Assembly: GCA_036172265.1 (NCBI GenBank)
Contig: JASFBA010000021.1
Span: 12,729 to 76,728 of the forward strand
Length of the DNA stretch: 64,000 bases
Direction of reading: 5' to 3'
Source of the DNA: JASFBA01 sp036172265
GTDB taxonomy: Bacteria > Chloroflexota > Chloroflexia > DTKN01
Shown: positions 8,423-17,241 of the stretch, piece by piece
Position numbering within the stretch: position 1 is the first letter of the stretch
Layout: the number at the start of each line of letters is the position of its first letter
Translations under genes and position numbers: made by a program
The notes under the pieces: model-generated
Databases searched by the model: none
What the model was told of the DNA's origin: nothing
Seen by the model: the letters and a program-made list of their open reading frames with translations, nothing else

Positions 8423-10311
8423 GTCTTGGGGATTGCTCCGGCCGGCCTGAGGCCCTCTCGGAGGGACTGGAGCGCATCTTGCCCACCGTCAGCCGGCCGG
8501 CCCGTTACACCGGCGGGGAATGGAACGCCCGTTCGGCCAACTGGGAGCAGGCTCGCCTGCGTTTTGCTCTGGCTTACCCTGACCTCTACGAAATCGGCAT
8601 GGCCAACCTGGGCCTCATGATCCTTTACGACCGGCTGAACCGGATGCCGGGGGTGCTGGCCGAGCGGGTCTATATGCCCTGGGTGGATATGGAGGCGGCT
8701 ATGCGCCGTCGGGGCCTCCCCCTCTACGGTCTGGAAAGCCGCCACCCCCTGGCCGATTTCGACTTCCTGGGCTTTAGCCTGCCCTATGAACTCACCTATA
8801 CCAACGTCCTGGCCATGCTCGACCTGGCCGGCCTGCCCCTCCTGGCGGAGGAACGGGGACCGGAACACCCCCTGGTCATCGCCGGCGGCTCCGGGGCTTA
8901 TAACCCCGAACCGATGGCCGCCTTTGTAGACCTCTTTGTCATCGGCGAGGGCGAGGAGGCCGTAGACGACCTGGCGGCCCTTTTCCTGGAAGTGCGGGCC
9001 TCCGGCGGCTCCCGGGAGGCTTTCCTGCGCCGGGCGGCCGGCCTTCCCGGCATCTATGTGCCCCGCTTCTACCGGGTGGACTACCACCCCGACGGCACCA
9101 TCTCCCGCATCTCCCCCGAAAGCACCGACATCCCCCGCCGCATCCACAAGCGGGTGCTCGCCGACCTTTCCGCATCCCCGCCCGTAACCCGGCCGGTGGT
9201 GCCCTATGTGGATTCGGTCCATGACCGGGCGGTGGTGGAGATTCAGCGGGGCTGCAGCCGGGGCTGTCGCTTCTGCCAGGCCGGAATCGTCTACCGGCCG
9301 GTGCGCGAGCGTTCGCCCCAGGAAGTGCGCGCTGCCGTCCGTGAACTCCTGGCCCAAACCGGCTACGAGGAACTCTCCCTCCTCTCCTTCAGCACCAGCG
9401 ACTATAGCCGCCTGCCGGAACTCCTGGAAGGGTTACAGGAAGACCACGCCGCGGCCGGCCTGACCCTCTCCCTCCCTTCCCTGCGCCTGGATGCTTTCTC
9501 CGTGGAACTGGCCGAGCGCCTTTCCCAAAGGCGGCATGTCGGCCTGACCTTTGCCCCCGAGGCCGGCACCCAGCGTCTGCGCGACGCCATCAACAAGGGA
9601 CTGACCCGGGAGAACTTTGCCTCCACCCTGGAGGCCGCTTTCTCCCGTGGCTGGCGGCGGGTCAAACTTTACTTCATGATCGGCCTGCCCACGGAGGACG
9701 ACGCCGACCTGGCCGGCATCGTCGAAATGGTGCAGGAGGCCCTGCGCATCGGGCGCAAGCATGCCGGACGGCGGGCCCGGCTGAGCATCAGCGTGGCCCC
9801 CTTCGTCCCCAAACCCCACACCCCCTTCCAGTGGGCCGGCCAGGATTCCCCTGAGGTGCTGGAGGAAAAACTCCGCTTCCTTCGCCGCTCGCTACGCGAC
9901 CCGGCGATCGAACTCTCCTGGCAGGATGTCTCCGCCAGCCGACTGGAGGCCGCCCTTTCCCGTGGCGACCGGCGTCTGTCCCAGGTGATCCTCTTCGCCT
10001 GGCAGGATGGAGCGCGCTTTGACGCTTGGCAGGAGCACTTTCGGGCGGAACGCTGGTGGGAGGCCTTTGCCCGGGCGGGGTTGGACCCCACCTTCTATGC
10101 CCAGCGCCCCCGCCCTCGCACCGAAATTTTCCCCTGGGAGCACATCTCCTGTGGCGTTAGCCGGGCCTTTCTCTGGAAAGAGTATCGCCGGGCTATAAGC
10201 GGCGAGGCCACCCCCGATTGTCGCAGCGGCCCCTGCGCCGGATGCGGCGTCCAGCGCCTTGTCCCTTGCGCTTTCCGCAACTCGTTTGCGCCCCACCCGG
10301 CCCTGTGGTAA
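8419..10311 (+). CDS. TIGR03960-type B12-binding-like radical SAM protein
   Basis: 630 residues. The N-terminal region (RFALAYPDLYEIGMANLG, VYMPWVDME) is the cobalamin-binding-like domain of the TIGR03960 family. The radical SAM 4Fe-4S motif is CSRGCRFC (Cys279, Cys283, Cys286). The C terminus ends in a Cys-rich segment (CRSGPCAGCG). Family members are often followed by or fused to a DUF2344/TIGR03936 partner, which is absent here. The reaction is not established; roles in RNA or cofactor modification are proposed only by analogy. The start overlaps the preceding stop by 4 bp. Confidence 0.9.
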   Translation: MSLGDCSGRPEALSEGLERILPTVSRPARYTGGEWNARSANWEQARLRFALAYPDLYEIGMANLGLMILYDRLNRMPGVLAERVYMPWVDMEAAMRRRGLPLYGLESRHPLADFDFLGFSLPYELTYTNVLAMLDLAGLPLLAEERGPEHPLVIAGGSGAYNPEPMAAFVDLFVIGEGEEAVDDLAALFLEVRASGGSREAFLRRAAGLPGIYVPRFYRVDYHPDGTISRISPESTDIPRRIHKRVLADLSASPPVTRPVVPYVDSVHDRAVVEIQRGCSRGCRFCQAGIVYRPVRERSPQEVRAAVRELLAQTGYEELSLLSFSTSDYSRLPELLEGLQEDHAAAGLTLSLPSLRLDAFSVELAERLSQRRHVGLTFAPEAGTQRLRDAINKGLTRENFASTLEAAFSRGWRRVKLYFMIGLPTEDDADLAGIVEMVQEALRIGRKHAGRRARLSISVAPFVPKPHTPFQWAGQDSPEVLEEKLRFLRRSLRDPAIELSWQDVSASRLEAALSRGDRRLSQVILFAWQDGARFDAWQEHFRAERWWEAFARAGLDPTFYAQRPRPRTEIFPWEHISCGVSRAFLWKEYRRAISGEATPDCRSGPCAGCGVQRLVPCAFRNSFAPHPALW

Positions 10312-10314
10312 AAT
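10286..10314 (+). promoter_or_regulatory. Possible promoter for udk-prfB
   Basis: TTGCGC (10286-10291) and TAAAAT (10309-10314) have a 17-bp spacer, match the pattern of other promoters here, and lie 31 bp before udk. Confidence 0.4.
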
Positions 10315-10345
10315 AAAAAAGCCCTGAAGGGCAGGAGGAACGGCT

Positions 10346-10990
10346 GTGAAACCGGTCATCGTCGGCGTGGCCGGAGGAACCGGCTCGGGAAAAACCACCG
10401 TATCCTACGCCATCTTGGAGCGGGTGGGACGCGACCGCATCGCTTACATTCAGCACGATTCCTACTACCGCGACCTCTCGCACCTGCCGCCGGAGGAGCG
10501 GGCCCGGGTCAACTTCGATCACCCCGATGCCCTGGAGAATGATCTTCTGATCCGGCATCTGCAACAACTGATCGCCGGCCGGCCGGCCGAGATCCCCATC
10601 TACGACTTTACCACCCACACCCGCCGGAAGGAGACCCGTACCGTCCTCCCCCACCGGGTTATCCTGCTCGAGGGCATCCTCATCTTTGCCGATAAGATGC
10701 TGCGGGAGATGATGGACGTCAAAATCTTCGTGGACACCGATGCTGACCTGCGCTTCATCCGCCGCCTGGGACGGGACATTGCCGAACGCGGTCGGACGAT
10801 GGAATCGGTGATCCGCCAGTACCTGGAGACTGTCCGCCCGATGCACCTGGAGTTTGTCGAGCCGAGCAAACGCTATGCCGACATCATCATCCCCGAGGGC
10901 GGCTTCAACACCATCGCCATTGACATGGTCGTGGCCCGCATCGAGGCTCTGCTCCAGGAATCGGGGCTAGATGTACTGCGAAACCTCTGA
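10346..10990 (+). CDS. udk: Uridine kinase
   Basis: 214 residues of uridine/cytidine kinase, phosphorylating uridine or cytidine to UMP or CMP in pyrimidine salvage. The P-loop GGTGSGKTT is at residues 10-18. Family motifs QHDSYYRDL, NFDHPDALE, PIYDF and FVDTDADLRFIRR are present. The start is GTG 10346 with AGGAGGA 7 nt upstream. prfB begins 7 bp after the stop, so the two are probably co-transcribed. Confidence 0.95.
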   Translation: MKPVIVGVAGGTGSGKTTVSYAILERVGRDRIAYIQHDSYYRDLSHLPPEERARVNFDHPDALENDLLIRHLQQLIAGRPAEIPIYDFTTHTRRKETRTVLPHRVILLEGILIFADKMLREMMDVKIFVDTDADLRFIRRLGRDIAERGRTMESVIRQYLETVRPMHLEFVEPSKRYADIIIPEGGFNTIAIDMVVARIEALLQESGLDVLRNL

Positions 10991-10997
10991 GGTTCGG

Positions 10998-12096
10998 ATG
11001 AGCGAAGCGAGCGAACTTCTGGAAGGCTTGCGGAAGCGTCTGGAGACGCTGGGGAGGCATCTTTGACCTGCCGGCTCGGGAGGAAGAACTCCGCCGGCTG
11101 GAAGCGCGTACCCTGGAGCCCGGTTTCTGGGAGGACCCCCGTCAGGCCCAGGAGGTCATGCGCCGGCTGACCCATTTGCGCGAAGAGATCGAAGGGTGGC
11201 GGGCCCTTTTCCACCAGTGCGAGGAACTCCAGGCCCTCCTGGAATTGGCCCAGGCCGAGGACGACGGGGCGATGCTTTCCGAGGTGGAGGCCGAGACCAG
11301 GCGGCTGGCCGAGGAGGTGGAACGTCGCGAACTTCGCCTGATGCTCGGCGGGGAGTACGACGAGGGCGACGCCTTGCTTTCCATTCACGCCGGGGCCGGC
11401 GGGACCGACGCCCAGGATTGGGCGGAGATGCTCCTGCGGATGTACCTGCGCTGGGCCGAACGCCGGGGCTTTGAGACCGACATCCTGGAGATCGTCCCCG
11501 GTGAAGAGGCCGGCATCAAGACGGTGACGGTGGAAGTTCGCGGCCCTTACGCCTACGGCTATACCCGTCCCGAAGCCGGCGTGCACCGCCTGGTGCGCCT
11601 TTCCCCCTTCGATGCAGCCCACCGTCGGCATACCTCTTTTGCCTTGGTGGAGGTTGTGCCGGCCCTGGACGATTCCATCGAGGTGAACATCAACCCCGAG
11701 GACCTGCGTATCGAGGTCTTTCGCTCGGCCGGCCACGGCGGCCAGAGCGTCAACACCACCGACAGCGCCGTGCGCATCACCCACCTGCCCACCGGCATCG
11801 TGGCCACCTGCCAGAACGAGCGCTCCCAACTCCGCAACAAGGAGATGGCGATGAAGGTGTTGCGCTCACGTCTCTACGAACTGGAGAAGCGGAAGCAGGA
11901 AGAGGAGCGGGCTCGGCTGAAGGGAGAACACGTCTCGGCCGAATGGGGCAACCAGATCCGCTCCTACGTCCTCCACCCCTATAACCTGGTCAAGGACCTT
12001 CGCACCGGCTTCGAGACCAGCAACACGTCCGCCGTCCTCGACGGGGAACTCGACGGCTTCATTGATGCTTACCTGCGCTGGAAGGTGGGGAAATAG
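10998..12096 (+). CDS. prfB: Peptide chain release factor 2 with programmed +1 frameshift
   Basis: The gene is read as 10998-11063 joined to 11065-12096, giving 365 residues, the normal RF2 length. The first frame gives 22 codons ending in CTT, then UGA at 11064-11066. CTTTGAC is the classic RF2 slip site, preceded three nucleotides upstream by the Shine-Dalgarno-like GGGAGG. After the shift the frame continues from GAC to the stop at 12096. The SPF tripeptide that reads UGA/UAA stops and the catalytic GGQ (247-249) are present. This is the known autoregulatory circuit: low RF2 favours frameshifting and more RF2. An annotation beginning at ATG 11158 would lose the N terminus. Confidence 0.97.
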
Positions 12097-12600
12097 TTAC
12101 TGTCCGCAATAGGGGCAAACCGTCCAGGTCAGGTCCATCAGCCGGCCGCAGGCCGGACACTTCTTTCGAAGCGGAGTATGACAGTGGGGGCAGAGGACAA
12201 AGTCCGCCTCCACTCCCCGCTGGCAGGTGGGACAGACGGGACGCTCCTCGATGTCCTGCATAATATATTCCCGCTCCAGGGCACGGGCATAGCCCTCGGC
12301 CAGGGTCTCCCGGGGGCGGAAGAGGAGGTAAAGCCAGTAACCCGGCAGAAAGAGAAGGAGGACCAGCAGGGTGGCCAGGAGTTGCGCCGGCAGGCTCTCG
12401 CTGCGGGCACGGATGTCCTGATAAGTCCAAACCACCAGGCCCAGCCAAACGATGGCCAGATAAATCCCCAGGACGTAGCCGACGATCTCCAAAATGGGCA
12501 GGGCACGGGCCAGGAAAAGTTGAACCTCGGGCGGAAGGGGCGACGTCGCCGTCACCGTGCCGGTAACACTTTGTGCCAGATGCAAACTCCAGGGATCCAT
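12097..12600 (-). CDS. Membrane protein with C-terminal double zinc ribbon
   Basis: 167 residues from ATG 12600, which has AAGGAGG 9 nt upstream. Two or three hydrophobic helices (about residues 28-90: VGYVLGIYLAIVWLGLVVW, LLATLLVLLLFLPGYWLYLLF) are followed by a cytoplasmic double zinc ribbon with four CxxC pairs: CPTC, CPHC, CPAC, CPYC. The fold is common in Chloroflexota, with no known activity. It is the last gene of the pdxS-led set and lies just downstream of the cyclic-di-AMP receptor gene. Confidence 0.82.
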   Translation of the reverse strand: MDPWSLHLAQSVTGTVTATSPLPPEVQLFLARALPILEIVGYVLGIYLAIVWLGLVVWTYQDIRARSESLPAQLLATLLVLLLFLPGYWLYLLFRPRETLAEGYARALEREYIMQDIEERPVCPTCQRGVEADFVLCPHCHTPLRKKCPACGRLMDLTWTVCPYCGQ

Positions 12601-12622
12601 AAGAGCAAGCCTCCTTGGTCGC

Positions 12623-12964
12623 TCAGGCCAGGTGCCGCCACGCCTCAATCGGCAGGATGAAGACGTGTGCGCCGCCGACCTGCACCTCCACCGGGGCTGG
12701 AGGAAAGAGCCCGCCCGTCTCCAGGAGCGGGGAAACCGGGCTCAGGTAACGGGTACGGGCATGGCAATGGGTTCGGATCACCTCCAGGGCCTTTTCGACG
12801 GCCCCCTCATCCACAGCCAGGAGAAGGGTATCGTTGGCCTCCATCAGGAAGCCGCCTACGCTGGCCACATGGGTGAAGTTAAAACCGGCTTCCGCCAGCG
12901 CCCGGTTCAGGTCCTCCAGGTCCCGCCGCTGAATGATGACGATAAGGAGTTTCAGGGCCACCAT
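12623..12964 (-). CDS. Cyclic-di-AMP receptor, PII-like (DarA family)
   Basis: 113 residues matching the DarA/PstA family (cyclic-di-AMP receptor, PF06153): LKLLIVIIQRRDLEDLNRAL at the start, ATHVASVGGFL-like strand and GGAHVFILPIEAW at the C terminus. These are trimeric PII-like proteins that bind c-di-AMP; downstream targets are generally unknown. The start codon overlaps the stop of the R3H ATPase gene (TAATG), implying translational coupling. The family usually sits near dnaX-recR-tmk in Firmicutes, so this location is different. Confidence 0.88.
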   Translation of the reverse strand: MVALKLLIVIIQRRDLEDLNRALAEAGFNFTHVASVGGFLMEANDTLLLAVDEGAVEKALEVIRTHCHARTRYLSPVSPLLETGGLFPPAPVEVQVGGAHVFILPIEAWRHLA

Positions 12965-14628
12965 TACCCCCTTTCTTCCCGGCGAAAGATGTGCACCCGG
13001 CGTTTGGGCTCCTGCCCCTGGCTGGCCGAGGCCAGGCGGTAGCGCTCGATCATCTGGTGTTGCAGCCGGCGGACGTAGGCATTTTGGGGAGCGAGTTCCA
13101 CCTCTTCCCGTTCGCCGCTGAGCACCTGCCGGATGGCCTCCTCCGTCTCCTGCAGGGCTCGCAGCACCTCTTCTCCGGCGGGCCCCCGGCGCTCGGAGAG
13201 GAGGTGCAGGCAGTTCTCCATCTGTGCGGCGGTATTGGCCTTGAGGACGTAGACGGGGATGCCGGCCTCTTCGGCCTCACGCAGCCGGCGGGGGGACTGG
13301 CGATAATACCCTTGGAGGGTAACCACGGCCTGGGCCTGGGCCAGTTCATCTACCAGGACAACCGGCATTTGGAGCAGGCGGGCAGCCCGGGCCAGGCGCT
13401 TCCGGTTGACTCCAAAGGGATAGATGCGCAGGGGCGTGTCGGGAGGGGGTGGAACGGCCTCCTTTTCCTCCCTTCTTGCGGCCGGCGGACGCTCCTCCCT
13501 TCGAGGCAGGATTCGGCGGCCGGCCTCGGCGTGGCGCCTTTCCAAACCGCCGCCGAAGTAATCCCGCTCGACCCAGTGCTCGATCTGGCCGTCCTCGCGG
13601 CGATGGCGAATCTCCGCCGGAGCCGGGAAGCCCCGCAGGAGCGAATCCACCACTTCAGCCACGTTGCGGTGGACGGCTACCGTGTCCCAGTCCTGAATCT
13701 CCACCACGATGTCAAAGGTCGGCGGGGCCTTGCGTTCCAGGACGGTCTTCTGCGTCCCTCGCCGGCGGGCCTCCTCGTCGCCCAGCGTCACCGGCTGGAT
13801 GCCCCCGATGAGGTCGGAGAGGGTCGGGTTGAGCATGAGGTTCTCCAGGGTATTGCCGTGGGCCGTGGCCACCAGTTGGACGCCCCGTTCGGCGATGGTG
13901 CGGGCCGCCGCCGCCTCCAGTTCGGTGCCGATCTCGTCAATGATGATGACCTCGGGCATATGGTTTTCCACCGCCTCGATCATCACGGCGTGCTGGCGGT
14001 CAGGGCTGGGCACTTGCATCCGGCGGGCCCGGCCGATGGCCGGGTGGGGGATGTCGCCGTCGCCGCCGATCTCGTTGGAGGTATCCACGATAATGACCCG
14101 CTTGCGAAAGTCGTCGGCCAGCACGCGGGCCACCTCGCGCAGCATAGTCGTCTTGCCCACCCCGGGCCGGCCCAGGAGGAGGATGCTCTGCCCTGTCTCG
14201 ATGAGGTCCTGGATGACGGCGATCGTCCCGTAGACGGCCCGTCCCACCCGGCAGGTCAGACCGATGATGCGGCCGTCGCGGCTCCGGATGGCGGAGATGC
14301 GGTGCAGAGTGCGGGCGATCCCGGCGCGGTTATCGCCGCTGAAGAGGCTGATGCGGGCCAGGACGTAATCCAGGTCCTCCTGGGAGACCTCCTTTTCGCT
14401 GAGGACGACCTCGCGGCCCGGGAAGCGGGCTTCCGGAGGCCGGCCCAGGTCCAGCACAATCTCCAGGAGTTCGCTCAGTTCGGGATCCTGGCGCAGGGGA
14501 CCGTGGAGACGTGGAGGCACGGCTTCCAGGAGGGCCTCCAGGTCATCGGTCACTCGTTTCTGGGCCACCGGGAGTTCCGGCGGGTCCAGCGCCACCTTTT
14601 CTTTTCGAACGGTTAACGGAACCTTCAT
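12964..14628 (-). CDS. R3H domain-containing AAA ATPase (SpoIIIAA/Ycf45-like)
   Basis: 554 residues. A SpoIIIAA/Ycf45-type ATPase has Walker A GRPGVGKTT (153-161), Walker B EVIIIDEIG, and conserved VDTSNEIGGDGDIPHPAIG-type and VATAHGNTLENL segments. A variable Arg/Glu-rich linker leads to a C-terminal R3H domain (about 485-545) that binds single-stranded nucleic acid. The protein is common in Cyanobacteria, plastids and Chloroflexota; its cellular role is unproven. It overlaps the genes on both sides (4 bp upstream, TAATG downstream), so it is part of a tightly coupled operon. Confidence 0.93.
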   Translation of the reverse strand: MKVPLTVRKEKVALDPPELPVAQKRVTDDLEALLEAVPPRLHGPLRQDPELSELLEIVLDLGRPPEARFPGREVVLSEKEVSQEDLDYVLARISLFSGDNRAGIARTLHRISAIRSRDGRIIGLTCRVGRAVYGTIAVIQDLIETGQSILLLGRPGVGKTTMLREVARVLADDFRKRVIIVDTSNEIGGDGDIPHPAIGRARRMQVPSPDRQHAVMIEAVENHMPEVIIIDEIGTELEAAAARTIAERGVQLVATAHGNTLENLMLNPTLSDLIGGIQPVTLGDEEARRRGTQKTVLERKAPPTFDIVVEIQDWDTVAVHRNVAEVVDSLLRGFPAPAEIRHRREDGQIEHWVERDYFGGGLERRHAEAGRRILPRREERPPAARREEKEAVPPPPDTPLRIYPFGVNRKRLARAARLLQMPVVLVDELAQAQAVVTLQGYYRQSPRRLREAEEAGIPVYVLKANTAAQMENCLHLLSERRGPAGEEVLRALQETEEAIRQVLSGEREEVELAPQNAYVRRLQHQMIERYRLASASQGQEPKRRVHIFRREERG

Positions 14629-15575
14629 ATTTTCCCCAAAGACGGCGTGCTCGGTGCCGTTCCAAGAGGTGCCCCGGCCCGACGGCCGAGAAGCGTCTGA
14701 CGTTGCTCCACCCGCACGGCCAGGCTTTTGGCCAGGAGGATCTGCTCGGCGTAGGGCCGGAAACCCAGACGGCGGGCCACTTCCACAAGTTCGCCCTGGT
14801 AAGAGCGTAGGACCAGGTAGACGGGGGGAGAGGCCTGTTGCAACCCCCAGGCGAGGATGGCCAGGGCTTGCTGGCGAAAGGCCGGCTCCAGGAGCACTTC
14901 CATCCGGCTGCCCCGGCTTCCCCGGGCGCAGCGCAGGTAGGCCCGGACGCGGTCCTGTTCCGGCCAGACCCAGGCCGTCTCCCCCGGGCCGGCCTGCCAG
15001 AAGGCCGGCTCCTGGCTTTCCACCTGCTGGACGATGGGCGGAGTCAGACCGGCATACAGCCCCTGCACCGCCGCCAAGGTATCGGGCTGGAGAGGACGGG
15101 GCTCCAGGTGGAAATGGGCCTCCGGCCGGCCGCTTTCCTCCCAGAGAAGGACCATCTCCTGGGCGTAAGGGGAAAAACCGGCCCGCTGGAAAAGTTCCAG
15201 GTATTCCTCTTCCGGCAAGCGGGCCAGCAAGCGCACCTGCCCCCGCCGGCCGGCCTCCATCCCCAGACTGCGCAGGAGTTCCTCCCAGGCCTCGTCAGCC
15301 GTTTCCACGGCAGCCCACAGCCCCAGGTAGCCGATTTCCCAGGTTCCCTGCAGCCGGCCTTCCCGAGCCTGGGCACAGGCCAGAAGTTTTCCCTCTTCGC
15401 AGCAAAGCAGGGTGCAAGACGACCTCCCCAGATGCAGGAAAGAGGTCAGCAGGCCGCGCCAGGGGTGGTAGGAAAAGACGAGTTGCTGCACCAGGTCCAG
15501 GTGCAGGGATACCTGGGGAGGTATGCCCAGCGGTACCAGGTCCAGCAAAGTGGCCGGCCGAATCTGCCGTTCCAT
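14625..15575 (-). CDS. GNAT-like hypothetical protein
   Basis: 316 residues. Two stretches look like degenerate GNAT folds, for example WEIGYLGLWAAVETADEAWEELLRSL with LFQRAGFSPYAQEMVLLWEE, then a second half ending LGFRPYAEQILLAKSLAVR. This suggests a tandem acetyltransferase-like architecture. I see no clear RxxGxG acetyl-CoA loop, so activity is doubtful. It lies 4 bp after pdxT and overlaps the R3H ATPase start by 4 bp, so it is expressed with them. Confidence 0.7.
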   Translation of the reverse strand: MERQIRPATLLDLVPLGIPPQVSLHLDLVQQLVFSYHPWRGLLTSFLHLGRSSCTLLCCEEGKLLACAQAREGRLQGTWEIGYLGLWAAVETADEAWEELLRSLGMEAGRRGQVRLLARLPEEEYLELFQRAGFSPYAQEMVLLWEESGRPEAHFHLEPRPLQPDTLAAVQGLYAGLTPPIVQQVESQEPAFWQAGPGETAWVWPEQDRVRAYLRCARGSRGSRMEVLLEPAFRQQALAILAWGLQQASPPVYLVLRSYQGELVEVARRLGFRPYAEQILLAKSLAVRVEQRQTLLGRRAGAPLGTAPSTPSLGKI

Positions 15576-15579
15576 TCCC

Positions 15580-16155
15580 CTACCCCGTCATCTCCAGGAA
15601 ATAACGATGGAAACGCTCATCTTCGGTCAATTCCGGGTGAAAGGCCGTCCCCAGGAGTCGGCCCTGTTGCACGGCCACCACCCGCCCATCCTCCAGGCGG
15701 GCCAGGACCTCCACCTCCGGCCCGCATTCCTGCACGTAGGGGGCACGGATAAAGACCCCCCGGAAGGGCGGCGGGGCCAAGCGCTCCACCTCCAGGTCGG
15801 CCTCGAAACTATCCAACTGCCGGCCGAAGCCGTTGCGCACCACGACCACATCCAGGAGGCCCAGGAGGGGCTGGTCGGGGACGCCGCCCAGGGCGGTGCG
15901 GGCCAGGAGGATCAGCCCGGCGCAGGTGCCCCAGATCGGCTTCCCCTGGCGGGCCAGGGTGCGGATGGCCTCGTCCAGGCGGTAGGCTACTGCCAGTTTG
16001 CCGATGGTTGTGCTCTCCCCGCCCGGAAGGATCAGGCCGTCCAGCCCTTCCATGTGCTCCGGCAGGCGAACCTCCTGAGCCTCCACCCCGATGCGCCGGA
16101 GCATAGCGATGTGCTCCTGGAAATCGCCCTGCAGGGCCAGGACACCGATTCGCAT
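15580..16155 (-). CDS. pdxT: Pyridoxal 5'-phosphate synthase, glutaminase subunit PdxT
   Basis: 191 residues of class I glutamine amidotransferase fold. The nucleophile is in GTCAGL (Cys78) and the His-Glu pair is in FHPELTED (His173, Glu175). The oxyanion motif LPGGESTTIG is at 43-52. It supplies ammonia to PdxS for PLP synthesis from ribose 5-phosphate and glyceraldehyde 3-phosphate. It lies 20 bp after pdxS. Confidence 0.97.
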   Translation of the reverse strand: MRIGVLALQGDFQEHIAMLRRIGVEAQEVRLPEHMEGLDGLILPGGESTTIGKLAVAYRLDEAIRTLARQGKPIWGTCAGLILLARTALGGVPDQPLLGLLDVVVVRNGFGRQLDSFEADLEVERLAPPPFRGVFIRAPYVQECGPEVEVLARLEDGRVVAVQQGRLLGTAFHPELTEDERFHRYFLEMTG

Positions 16156-16175
16156 ACGCCTCCTCCGTACCTATC

Positions 16176-17060
16176 CTACCATCCCCGGCCGGCCAGTCGC
16201 TCTGTGGCCGGAATGGCGGAGATCTCCAGGCCGGGCATGGCCTCGCCCAGTCCCCGGGAGACCTCGGCGATGATGGCCGGGTCACGGAAGTGGGTGGTGG
16301 CGGCGACGATGGCTTTGGCCCGGCGGAAGGGGTCGCTGCTCTTGAAGATGCCCGATCCCACAAAGACTCCGTCCATGCCGAGTTGCATCATCAGGGCCGC
16401 GTCGGCCGGCGTAGCGATGCCGCCGGCGGCAAAGTTGACCACGGGCAGCCGGCCGGTGCGGGCCACCTCCACCACCAGTTCATAGGGGGCGCCCATCTCC
16501 TTGGCCGCATGCATCAGTTCCTCGGGGGCCATGCTCTGCAGCCGGCGGATCTCCCCCAGGACGGCCCGGGCGTGGCGCACGGCCTCGACGATGTTGCCGG
16601 TGCCGGCCTCGCCCTTGGTGCGGATCATCGCCGCCCCTTCAGCAATGCGGCGCAGCGCCTCCCCCAGGTTACGGCAGCCGCAGACAAAGGGCACCCGGAA
16701 GGCGTGTTTGTCAATGTGATGCTCCTCATCGGCAGGGGTAAGTACCTCGCTTTCGTCAATGTAATCCACCCCCAACGCCTCCAACACCTGCGCCTCGACA
16801 AAGTGGCCGATACGGCACTTGGCCATCACCGGGATGCTCACGGCATCCATAATCTTCAGGATGAGTTCGGGATCGCTCATCCGGGCCACGCCCCCATGGG
16901 TCCGGATGTCGGCCGGCACACGCTCCAAGGCCATCACCGCCACCGCGCCGGCCTCCTCTGCGATTCGGGCATGCTCCGGGGTGACCACGTCCATAATCAC
17001 GCCCCCCTTGAGCATCTGGGCCAGCCCGACCTTGGTCCTCCAGGTAGACTTTTCCATCAT
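16176..17060 (-). CDS. pdxS: Pyridoxal 5'-phosphate synthase, lyase subunit PdxS
   Basis: 294 residues, nearly invariant family. Asp24 (VIMDVV), Lys81 (MAKCRIGH) and Lys149 (IRTKGEAGTGN) match the residues that carry the substrate intermediates. It forms the PLP synthase core with PdxT. AAGGAGGTGAACG precedes a double ATG; 17060 is taken, with 17057 possible. It is first in an operon with pdxT, the GNAT-like gene, the R3H ATPase, the DarA-like receptor and the zinc-ribbon protein. Confidence 0.98.
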   Translation of the reverse strand: MMEKSTWRTKVGLAQMLKGGVIMDVVTPEHARIAEEAGAVAVMALERVPADIRTHGGVARMSDPELILKIMDAVSIPVMAKCRIGHFVEAQVLEALGVDYIDESEVLTPADEEHHIDKHAFRVPFVCGCRNLGEALRRIAEGAAMIRTKGEAGTGNIVEAVRHARAVLGEIRRLQSMAPEELMHAAKEMGAPYELVVEVARTGRLPVVNFAAGGIATPADAALMMQLGMDGVFVGSGIFKSSDPFRRAKAIVAATTHFRDPAIIAEVSRGLGEAMPGLEISAIPATERLAGRGW

Positions 17061-17145
17061 CGTTCACCTCCTTGCGCACCGTTGCGCCCAACCCTGACGA
17101 CATCCCTGTCGTTCCGCCCAAAGGTGTGGGCCGCGTTCTTTTTTT

Positions 17146-17174
17146 ATTATACTACACCCCGACCCAACCTGCAA
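17146..17174 (-). promoter_or_regulatory. pdxS operon promoter
   Basis: On the minus strand TTGCAG (17174-17169) and TATAAT (17151-17146) have a 17-bp spacer. The leader to pdxS is about 80 nt. Confidence 0.7.
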
Positions 17175-17241
17175 CTGGCCCTGTAAGGGAAAGTCGAGTT
17201 TATGTAGAAAAGGACAGGAGCGGACGGGAAAGGTAGCGTGA

